This document shows positions 25,001-31,101 of a DNA stretch of 32,093 bases, one piece after another; the first letter of the stretch is position 1; each line of letters begins with the position of its first letter. The DNA is taken from the NCBI GenBank assembly GCA_947176915.1, contig CAMWSM010000028.1:1-32093 (forward strand). Direction: 5' to 3'. Made by a program: the position numbers and the translations under genes. The notes beneath the pieces were generated by a model. It was not told the origin of the DNA. It made no database searches and was given only the letters and a program-made list of their open reading frames with translations. This DNA is from an uncultured Porphyromonadaceae bacterium. Its GTDB lineage: Bacteria; Bacteroidota; Bacteroidia; Bacteroidales; Muribaculaceae.

Positions 25001-26325
25001 AGTTTTCCCGGGTTCTTTGTAGAAAGAAACTTCAGCTCCACATCATAAAGCTTACCCGTATCATTTTTGTCGGGATTGTCATCGCCTACATCAGTGGTGT
25101 TGGAGGTGATGGCCGACACTGTGAGCCAATCGCAATCCTCATCTATCTTTATGAAATCCTCCCAGTTCTCGAAGGTAAGCTCACTATCCTCACCCTTATT
25201 GAGAGAGAACAACTTCACATAAAGAGTTTCTGTAGAATTAATGGCGGCATTCTGATTTGTAACCGCCTTGCTGACGCCAAGTTCACGGCTGCCGTCGGAA
25301 ATCATATTGAAGATTTTCGGTGAGTGGTCGTGAATTTCATAATCGATCATCGGCGTAGGATTCTTGGCAGCCTCTTCAGGTGTATCATACCCGGCGCCGA
25401 TCACATTCTTGATAACAAATTGATACCAATGGTTAGGCAACACATCAAAGGGCTTCGTGGTGATGTTTCCGCTCGAAAGCTCATCCGAGTCATCATCGTC
25501 TACCTTTTCCGATTTCTGGAAATCGAGACGGTAGTAGTAGTCCTTATTCAAATATTTTGCCTTTACGATTACATAGACGGAATTAGCTGTTCCTGTCCCG
25601 GTGTTTTTTGTGGAATGGATAAGCTTCTCCCCTGATGAAAGGGTAAAATCCTTATAGCTTTGTGCAACGGGATTGCCAATCAGACTTTCTCCGCCTGCCA
25701 CAACGGATGATTCCTGAGCAGCTCCTGCCACGTTGAAATCATAATTATCTCCGAGCACATAGTCCGAACCATTCTTGAGGAAATTTCCGTTGTTGTCTTT
25801 TTTAGCCTGGTTGACAGTTATCTTTACCGCGTTGTGAAGGAGGGCGACGGTATTTGTCTCTACCGCCGACAGACTTTCCGGCTTACTACTCAGAATATAG
25901 ACCCCCCCGTTTTCAAGCGCGGAAGTCATGGTGCCCTTCAGATCGTTGTAATTATTGCATGTAACAGAGGCATGATTAGCGACAAACACAAAATCAGTAG
26001 AGGCGAGGTTTGACATGACATTATTATTGAGAAGAACCGTGCCTTTGCATGTATTGCTGTTGCTGGTCCAACCCTCGGTGATTTCCACTGTGGCAGTCTG
26101 ACGAAGCAGATAAGGGGAATTTTTGTCGAAAGCATACATCTGTATGGAAGATATTCCATCGGTAGCGCGAGTGGAGACCACCTCCATATCGGAAAGAGAG
26201 AAAGATATATGGAGATTGCCGTCATCGTCCACTCCTCCGCCGGTGGGGGAGGAGAACTCATCACGACAGGCAGTCAGTGCGATAAGCACGAAAGCCAAAA
26301 GATATGTTGATATTTTACGAATCAT
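22093..26325 (-). CDS. Very large B-type fimbrial tip adhesin with glycan-binding-like modules (variant 2)
   Basis: A 1410-residue lipoprotein. The ATG at 26325 is chosen because MIRKISTYLLAF aligns with MIKKLTSYLLLL of the variant-1 gene; an ATG at 26337 and a TTG at 26343 are alternatives. The signal peptide ends IALTAC (Cys20), with VSTRATD (Arg53). The same order of parts follows: B-type N domain (HNAVKITVNQAK), EIHDHSPKIFNMISDG, a BACON-like part, the Fibrobacter major paralogous domain at about 678-841 (WLDRNIGAE, CPPGYTVPS, YYWTRTAATG), a CBM26-like module from about 855 (THVYLYTEDG, EWPGQAVGNY) and a YQCRIYWYHYD module near 1102. The C-terminal end differs from variant 1: a SusE/F-like module at about 1223-1322 (YALYGEIIGGSNNW, TYTFTYNPASNQLKV) and a second CBM26-like module (VYVYSYDGD, GWPGTQ). 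It would be silent unless read from the recombinase side or after inversion. Confidence 0.8.
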   Translation of the reverse strand: MIRKISTYLLAFVLIALTACRDEFSSPTGGGVDDDGNLHISFSLSDMEVVSTRATDGISSIQMYAFDKNSPYLLRQTATVEITEGWTSNSNTCKGTVLLNNNVMSNLASTDFVFVANHASVTCNNYNDLKGTMTSALENGGVYILSSKPESLSAVETNTVALLHNAVKITVNQAKKDNNGNFLKNGSDYVLGDNYDFNVAGAAQESSVVAGGESLIGNPVAQSYKDFTLSSGEKLIHSTKNTGTGTANSVYVIVKAKYLNKDYYYRLDFQKSEKVDDDDSDELSSGNITTKPFDVLPNHWYQFVIKNVIGAGYDTPEEAAKNPTPMIDYEIHDHSPKIFNMISDGSRELGVSKAVTNQNAAINSTETLYVKLFSLNKGEDSELTFENWEDFIKIDEDCDWLTVSAITSNTTDVGDDNPDKNDTGKLYDVELKFLSTKNPGKLETTISVTWRGLTRDVPVVWNREFDSSDLFSSVKIKAYTGQPSSWSTGSFWGGNDGYEYFTYTPENSTTEKGFFKEYAYGTTAQQNNGQDREDGFHFPMPYGDPTHYKYMYKVTINSNLVTSGQKWSVTSEDIDGVEFSLNGSSSWATSLKDISANQNVFYIRSNDESYDYKIGKLVLKVTDGINEATYDNVKIYHTGFFYQDKAYPTNQDTSSSFIKDGSAHTGLAYYEVVTCGQDHWLDRNIGAEAANSYIINGLGTDDSAGYYVVAAKYYLHNDPIIYEGMCPPGYTVPSVDQWDNLRNSDNFTITLFGSNYNPSFAGEKGKVMFFPKAQYLEGSSYQGEERAGYYWTRTAATGTEKEEIGNWLKCLSIAGTATSYINGKVRGKGSENPYYMSLRAVTPEKAGGKVNRVSFFVTGATHVYLYTEDGTNARNAVTEWPGQAVGNYLTMVDNQRFNFTYESKVVSIEDLKVIFNYVDGNGTIHTYSKNNFTAGTTHTNILPKNAQGWDVKGSSQTNDFESQYIDCQVKINTAVSDNNTVWACGGQDFGQVEAKRYRLLWPQTEEGYKYLTMYNGTEKYVDNKAPTNENYEYDSKKYYCYDFSTKKEELTFKLKFATSSGEVVTGQGDQTYTLASFDTSINGVQGIVVESLTGGTPVKDYQCRIYWYHYDYRKFYQWASGNSNGLNLPSELDGTQSSDYPQYYYKDFQVNSIQMGATYNYEFKYTKNDNSEGSIKEEKVGTIEAVFGKSADAINCAYVDKDGKWHKGTPGSGGGDNPNPPVSEYTYALYGEIIGGSNNWTAKEMTQNADGTWTVSNYSFKSGGFGIQKLKDGSQVEWINASGTNNIGSSGGTYGTKTDGSNFNLQTAGTYTFTYNPASNQLKVEKGQVDNYTIYYTNPENWSNVYVYSYDGDKKEYSGGWPGTQIYKDGGNYKAVIDGKATMVIFTNNSGQQTNDLVLENNKTYTDKAK

Positions 26326-26339
26326 ATATTCAATCATTT

Positions 26340-29300
26340 TCAAAGATTAGGTTTAGTATTATAGGATTCATACCTGCCGTTAAGGTTTTGGAAAATAGCT
26401 ACATTATCATCCTTAGTCTTATTGGTCCAATCTGTCCCTGATTTAGATTTAATTATAAAGCAGAGTTTACTACTCATCGTAGCAGGAGTGATAGTAGAGG
26501 TAAAGTCCAAATAATCCATATTGTCACCTCCATCTGTAGTCGTATTACCGGAGCGATAGAAGCAAATATTGTCCAAACCCGGATCGCCTGAACCCCATAG
26601 ATAGATATACTCTCGCGTAACATTATCCCATTTGTGCTGCCAATAGATGCGATATGTATAAGTCTTCACTTCATCCTCCTGTTTTTCTCCGTATGGATCG
26701 GCAGACTGGAAGTAATATTTTCCTGCCTGCAAGTCAAACCAACCTGTACGGTCGGGATAATCAAACAGAGGGATACCCACCTGCTTATCACCAGGATAAC
26801 GGTTAGAGGGGGTCATGGAATGACCATCAGAAAACATTATCAGCGCCTTACCGGGAGTTGCTACTGCGGTAAGCTCGAATTTCCACCACTTATTGCCATT
26901 AAGATAAACTTCCTGCATGGCAATGCCGGGCCAGAGCTTGTTGTAGCCGGTATTATCAGCCGCAGTCTCACTCGCGCAAAGTCCACATTTCATAAGTTGC
27001 TCGCTACCCGTTTTGGTATAAGTGTTTCGGTATTCCTGACAGAAATCATAATCAGTATAATAATGTTGTCCCGTATCTGCCTTAGGATCCCACGTAGAGG
27101 AGGGGTTGGTGAAATACTTGAAACCATTACTGTCGCCAAGAGTTCCGTCAGGGCTGTTATATTCTCCTACATTCCATCCCTTGAATGCCAATTTACCGGT
27201 GAAGGAATATTCAAGTGCTGCTGTACCGCCGTCATTGCTTGTAGCCAATGACTTTCCTGCACGGTCGGAGGAAGCATCCATCGGGAAAGAGAGACACTGA
27301 TAGACGTAGATGTGAGGAAGGGTCCAGTTCGCACGCAGGTATATCACATAGTTATCTGACGCACGCTTGGTGTTGATTTTTACAGTCTCAGGATCGGAAG
27401 TTGTGCCGTCATCGCTTTTTGCAACAACCTTAAGCTTGAAAGAGTGGTCGTCATTCGACCAGAAAGTGGAGTATTGCGGATCATTCAATCCGGTATATAC
27501 CAGATAGAGCGAATCAGTGCCGGAGACAGGCTTATCTCGTTTCTCACCGAAATTGACTCTCACATAATTTCCACTTGCGTTTTTATATGCGAGATACATA
27601 AGCTCACTGTCATTATCTCCCGATTCGGTCAATTCTGTCCAGTCCTCGGCAGTGATGGTGTATTCGTCATAGTTGGTCCTGATTGCAATGGGGAATGCTC
27701 CTGAATACTGACCGGACATTTTCTCCGAACGGACGTCAATGTTTATCACACCCGGCTCCACATCAAGGAAAGTGGTGATGCTTAACGGATTTACCGTTAT
27801 TTTCTTCGCTATATTGCCGGCGATGACATGGAAGTAGTTGTAATCGTTGCTTCCGTTCTTGGTTTCATCCGTGATTTTCTTACCTTCGGCAGCCGAAATA
27901 GCACCGTTGATAGTTACGCGAATCTTGCGTTCGCCATCCACCACCATCTCCTTGAATTCATAGATGGGCACTTCCGTACCACCCGCGCGTGTGTAGGTAG
28001 CGGAACGGAAATCAAGTTTCTCCGCGTTAGTATCGTAATAGATATATGTCGGCTCCCCTGACTCTACGCTGACATTCTCTGTGTCGCCCACTTCAAGGAA
28101 ATAGGGGCCGTGGAGATCATAGATGAGTTGCTGACGGGTCCAGTCTTTTATTGTGAATTTGATTTCCGTGGTCTTGAGCTTGGTGGCGAGGATGGTGAGG
28201 TCGTAGAATTTGCCGCGCTCAATTTCTTTTGCTTCGGTCTGACCGTCTGCATCCTTTATGAGGGTTATGTTGTAAGGACTTCCGCCTTCGCCTACCGTGC
28301 CGTCAAGATGGAGTTGGGTGCGATTGGCATCATTGCTTTTCTCAGGATTTTCAGGGATATAGATTGTGCCCTGCCAAGCGCGTTGCTTGTCAGAGGCGCC
28401 CCAGGCTGAGGTGTGTGCGGGAAGGTCAGAGACTTTCTCGGAATCCTTTTTGGGATAGTCTCTGCCGCTCTCGGTAGGATATACCTTGCGATCGAGAGGC
28501 AATGAGAAGGAGAGGCGGTTTTTTGTAGCGTCCTCAAAGAATGAAACCGTCGAAGGTGTTCCTGTCACGGCTGTGTTGGAACGCACGTTGGTGATGGTGT
28601 TTGCGGTGCCGAAGTCAAGCATGTATGAGCCGAACTGCTCATTGGAGAATCCGCCATCGGTATTGTCGAAGAGGACTGTGTAGCGCACTTTCGCGCAAAG
28701 GAAGTTGAGGTTACACTTCAGGCTCTTTATGTCGTTGGAGAGGATGTTGAAGACGCCGGCGCTTATGGCTCCCGTTACGTCTGTCTCTACATCCTCAGGG
28801 AAGCATACCATGGGTAGATGACCCGGCTTAAGTACCTGGCTGCCTGTTAAAGGATTCCCACTGCTGTCTGTTTTAGCAAAGTCAAGCACTTTCTGGTTGA
28901 GAGTAGCCTCATCGATGGGCTCCAGCTCATCATTACTACCCTTATATAGGTTTTCTCCGAGATATTCGTGAAGATTTGCCACGACATATACCTTGTAATT
29001 TCCCGGATAGAGAGGCACCCTCACCTCGTCGTCAATTGCGGTGCTGTTCTCCACCTTATAAGCGCCAGCCCAGTCCTTGATAGGATTGCCATTCGCATCA
29101 AGGAGAGTATTTCCATTCACATCCTTTTTGAGCGAGGGAAGGGATTTGAGGGCAGGAATCTGAATTGCCTTGTTATATTCATATCCTTTATTTCCGTCAG
29201 CGTTGTATATGAATAGCCAGAGGTCGTCATCATAGATGGCGCCCTCGTCAGCGATTATGTTGGCGTTGGGGATTGGATCTTCGGCGCGTGAGCGGGCGAA

Positions 29301-29462
29301 GTCGGCGGCACGGGAGAGGTTGGGGATACGGATTGAGATTCCGGTGTCGATGTCGACGTCGGGGGCGACGGAGGGTGTGTTGAGGTCGTCGCGGCAGGCG
29401 GTTGCGAGTCCTATCAGGAGCGCCGCCTGGAGGTAGGTCAGGATATGTCGGAACGTTTTCAT
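26340..29462 (-). CDS. Large A-type fimbrial tip adhesin, detached from the operon (variant 2)
   Basis: A 1040-residue lipoprotein from the ATG at 29462, mirroring the start at 9591; the in-frame ATG at 29510 and an earlier one are rejected for the same reason as in variant 1. The first 62 residues are identical to variant 1 (signal peptide, Cys23, SRAAD and SRAED). After ED(P) the proteins diverge, but keep the A-type plan: GNYKVYVVANL, LPMVCFPEDV, CAKVRYTVLFD, WQGTIYIPEN, DWTRQQLIYDLHGPYF, IYVYQCLSFP, TAALEYSFTGKLAFKGW, ATPGKALIMFSDGHS. The C-terminal 110 residues (YTYRIYWQHKWDNVTREY, LCFIIKSKSG) do not resemble the WPG-containing module of variant 1. Its stop lies just before the next gene. 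The leader has no promoter of its own; 110 bp upstream ends the recombinase gene in the same direction, so read-through is possible. Confidence 0.8.
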   Translation of the reverse strand: MKTFRHILTYLQAALLIGLATACRDDLNTPSVAPDVDIDTGISIRIPNLSRAADFARSRAEDPIPNANIIADEGAIYDDDLWLFIYNADGNKGYEYNKAIQIPALKSLPSLKKDVNGNTLLDANGNPIKDWAGAYKVENSTAIDDEVRVPLYPGNYKVYVVANLHEYLGENLYKGSNDELEPIDEATLNQKVLDFAKTDSSGNPLTGSQVLKPGHLPMVCFPEDVETDVTGAISAGVFNILSNDIKSLKCNLNFLCAKVRYTVLFDNTDGGFSNEQFGSYMLDFGTANTITNVRSNTAVTGTPSTVSFFEDATKNRLSFSLPLDRKVYPTESGRDYPKKDSEKVSDLPAHTSAWGASDKQRAWQGTIYIPENPEKSNDANRTQLHLDGTVGEGGSPYNITLIKDADGQTEAKEIERGKFYDLTILATKLKTTEIKFTIKDWTRQQLIYDLHGPYFLEVGDTENVSVESGEPTYIYYDTNAEKLDFRSATYTRAGGTEVPIYEFKEMVVDGERKIRVTINGAISAAEGKKITDETKNGSNDYNYFHVIAGNIAKKITVNPLSITTFLDVEPGVINIDVRSEKMSGQYSGAFPIAIRTNYDEYTITAEDWTELTESGDNDSELMYLAYKNASGNYVRVNFGEKRDKPVSGTDSLYLVYTGLNDPQYSTFWSNDDHSFKLKVVAKSDDGTTSDPETVKINTKRASDNYVIYLRANWTLPHIYVYQCLSFPMDASSDRAGKSLATSNDGGTAALEYSFTGKLAFKGWNVGEYNSPDGTLGDSNGFKYFTNPSSTWDPKADTGQHYYTDYDFCQEYRNTYTKTGSEQLMKCGLCASETAADNTGYNKLWPGIAMQEVYLNGNKWWKFELTAVATPGKALIMFSDGHSMTPSNRYPGDKQVGIPLFDYPDRTGWFDLQAGKYYFQSADPYGEKQEDEVKTYTYRIYWQHKWDNVTREYIYLWGSGDPGLDNICFYRSGNTTTDGGDNMDYLDFTSTITPATMSSKLCFIIKSKSGTDWTNKTKDDNVAIFQNLNGRYESYNTKPNL

Positions 29463-29510
29463 CGTTATTGGGTAGTTATTAATTTGAGGGAGGATGCCTG
29501 CGCCAGGCAT
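29275..29510 (-). repeat. Right copy of the 236-bp inverted repeat (crossover region)
   Basis: Reverse complement of 9543-9778 with one mismatch (29322 against 9731). The outer edge again is the palindrome ATGCCTG-CGC-CAGGCAT (29494-29510 as written on the plus strand). Beyond 29510 the flank (CGCCGGAGGCG, itself a small hairpin) is unlike the left flank. Confidence 0.95.
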
Positions 29511-29546
29511 CGCCGGAGGCGGATGGAATGGGGATGGAGGGGTAAG

Positions 29547-29567
29547 GGGTAGCCAATGGGTAGCCAA
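29547..29567 (+). repeat. Double GGGTAGCCAA motif after the recombinase gene
   Basis: GGGTAGCCAA, T, GGGTAGCCAA: two 10-mers with an 11-bp period. The same 21 bp, with A instead of T in the middle, lie at 30825-30845, just before the recombinase start codon. The two copies are direct repeats bracketing the gene and are candidates for recombinase binding or attachment sites. Confidence 0.85.
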
Positions 29568-29572
29568 AGATG

Positions 29573-30802
29573 TTAATTCTTACTTCCCTCACTCTCCGGA
29601 TAGGGGAGGCTGTCGATGGCGGCTTTTTTCAGGCTGTCGATGGCGCGCGTGTATTTTTCGGTATGCTGGAGTCCGCTATGGCCGAGGAGACTGGCGAGAG
29701 TCTTTATGTTGGCTCCGTTGTTGAGGATGTTGACGGCGAAGGAATGGCGGGCGCAATGCCAGGTGATGTGCTTGTCGATGCCGGCGCGGTGTGTCCAGCG
29801 GCGTAATGCCTTGAGACATACGGAGTGTCCGGGGAGAGGAAAAATCAGGGAATTTCTGTCTGAATTATCTTTGGGAGCGCCGATGAGTTTCAGGAGAGAG
29901 TCGCTCAGGGGAAGCACTACCCCGCTTGCCTTGCTGCTCCCTCTTGTCTTTGCCTGATCGAAGCACAGAAGTCGGTTGGAGAAGTCTACGTTGGAGAAAG
30001 TCAGGGTTTTGACGTCGCACCATCTCACCCCCGTATAGCATGAAAAGATAAAGGCTCGCCTTATGTCGGGGTTTTCTCCGGGGTAATGTGTAGAAAGGAG
30101 CCTGTGGATCTCCTCTATGCTTAACACGGCTTTTCGCAAGGCTCCGCTGTCGGTCTTTATCACTATTCCGTTGCAGGGATTTTTCTTCATCACCCCTGCC
30201 TCTACCGCAGCTTTGATCACCTTCTTGAAACGTGCGAACAGGGAGTGCGCACCCTCCCCTTTGCATATCTCACGGAGATAGTCGGCAAATCCCTCCACCA
30301 TGCGGGGGGTGATCAGTTCGGGCGATATACTCTTACGGTATCGGGAATAGGCAGGCGATTCGGAAATAAAGCGTATGAAATGAGTGCGTGCTCTCTTGAT
30401 ATGTGGCTTGTCAGCTTTTGTGTATGTATCGTAGTAGGTTGCCATCCAGTCGAGGAAGTTTACTCTCCCCTCCCCTTTGAGTCGGTAGCCGGATGAAGCT
30501 TCCAGCAATTGCTGCTCATGTTCGAATCTCAATTTTTTGGCAATCTCCATCACCTCGCGGTTGTGGCGTCGTTGCTCCATGTTTTTAGGTGAGGCGTAAA
30601 GATAGAGGTGAAGATACTCCCTATGACGGTGTTTCTTAGGATAAAGTCTGCCGGAGACGGAACTTACTGCCATTGAATAGCCGTAGGAGAAATCAAGAAA
30701 AAGGCTTTCGCGACCGTCAGAGAGGAGTTTTGCACCTAATTTAGGATTATCGGTGATTTCGGTCCGGATCATATAAGTTTTATCAGCACGATAGTTTTTC
30801 AT
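29573..30802 (-). CDS. Tyrosine recombinase, probable invertase of the tip switch
   Basis: A 409-residue site-specific recombinase of the Bacteroidota phage-integrase-like type. The N-terminal part (about 1-95) fits the arm-binding domain (KKHRHREYLHLYL, RHNREVMEIAKKLR), about 110-215 the SAM-like core-binding domain, and 225-400 the catalytic domain. All catalytic residues are visible: Arg260 (YTGVRW), Lys285 (AKTRG), His349 and Arg352 (WHCARHSF), His375 (LLGHSGLQH) and the nucleophile Tyr384 (EKYTRAI). Length and motifs are complete, so it should be active. It ends 62 bp from the right inverted repeat and is bracketed by GGGTAGCCAA pairs, which is why I assign it to the inversion; it could instead belong to an unrelated integrated element or act in trans elsewhere. 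Confidence 0.9.
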   Translation of the reverse strand: MKNYRADKTYMIRTEITDNPKLGAKLLSDGRESLFLDFSYGYSMAVSSVSGRLYPKKHRHREYLHLYLYASPKNMEQRRHNREVMEIAKKLRFEHEQQLLEASSGYRLKGEGRVNFLDWMATYYDTYTKADKPHIKRARTHFIRFISESPAYSRYRKSISPELITPRMVEGFADYLREICKGEGAHSLFARFKKVIKAAVEAGVMKKNPCNGIVIKTDSGALRKAVLSIEEIHRLLSTHYPGENPDIRRAFIFSCYTGVRWCDVKTLTFSNVDFSNRLLCFDQAKTRGSSKASGVVLPLSDSLLKLIGAPKDNSDRNSLIFPLPGHSVCLKALRRWTHRAGIDKHITWHCARHSFAVNILNNGANIKTLASLLGHSGLQHTEKYTRAIDSLKKAAIDSLPYPESEGSKN

Positions 30803-30824
30803 GGAAGTTAGCTTTTTTGAGTGA

Positions 30825-30845
30825 GGGTAGCCAAAGGGTAGCCAA
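30825..30845 (+). repeat. Double GGGTAGCCAA motif before the recombinase gene
   Basis: GGGTAGCCAA, A, GGGTAGCCAA, 23 bp upstream of the recombinase start on the minus strand. In this position it could also be the binding site for autoregulation, since it falls where the promoter must lie. Matches 29547-29567 at 20 of 21 positions. Confidence 0.85.
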
Positions 30846-30865
30846 AAGGCGGGAGGGGGGGAGGT

Positions 30866-30949
30866 ATTAGGCGTTAGGCGTTAGGCGTTAGGCATTAGGT
30901 ATTAGGCTCGAGGCTCGAGGCTCGAGGGATAAGGGATAAGGGATGAGGG
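30866..30949 (+). repeat. Tandem heptamer array, left arm
   Basis: Twelve contiguous heptamers: ATTAGGC, GTTAGGC (three), ATTAGGT, ATTAGGC, TCGAGGC (two), TCGAGGG, ATAAGGG (two), ATGAGGG, then a partial unit. The units drift gradually along the array. It is inverted relative to the array at 31010-31100. Confidence 0.9.
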
Positions 30950-30950
30950 A

Positions 30951-30992
30951 TTAGAAAGAAAGGAGGCAGAGAATCGGGATTCTCTGCCTCCT
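30951..30992 (-). terminator. Intrinsic terminator of pckA
   Basis: AGGAGGCAGAGAATC (30961-30975) pairs perfectly with GATTCTCTGCCTCCT (30978-30992), 15 bp. On the minus strand the stem is followed by TTTCTTTCT. It lies at the centre of the two inverted heptamer arrays, about 110 bp after the pckA stop. Confidence 0.85.
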
Positions 30993-31009
30993 TGATTATG
31001 TCGGTAAAA

Positions 31010-31100
31010 GCCTCGGGCCTCGAGCCTAATGCCTAATGCCTAATGCCTAATGCCTAATGCCTAATGCCTAATGCCTAACGCCTAACGCCTAACGCCTAAA
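31010..31100 (-). repeat. Tandem heptamer array, right arm
   Basis: Thirteen contiguous heptamers: GCCTCGG, GCCTCGA, GCCTAAT (seven), GCCTAAC (three), GCCTAAA, ending one base before the pckA stop codon. The complement of these units is the TTAGGCN type of the left arm, so the two arrays can pair around the terminator. Confidence 0.9.
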
Positions 31101-31101
31101 A

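Larger units (their letters stand above)
9543..29510. other. Putative invertible segment carrying two alternative fimbrial tip gene pairs
   Basis: The segment is bounded by a 236-bp inverted repeat with one mismatch. Each end carries an A-B pair of large fimbrial genes reading inwards, and a tyrosine recombinase gene ends 62 bp outside the right repeat. Inversion would connect the other pair to the upstream fimbrial operon. This matches the logic of Bacteroides shufflons, in which shared 5' ends of outer-membrane genes recombine to select one expressed copy. Inversion is inferred; only one orientation is visible. Confidence 0.75.

Noticed and set aside
26634..27251. Open frame of 205 codons on the plus strand within the variant-2 A gene
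   Set aside because: Antisense to a well-supported gene, with no family features or plausible translation start context.
30866..31100. CRISPR array
   Set aside because: The repeat unit is seven bases with no spacers and the units drift; no cas genes are present.
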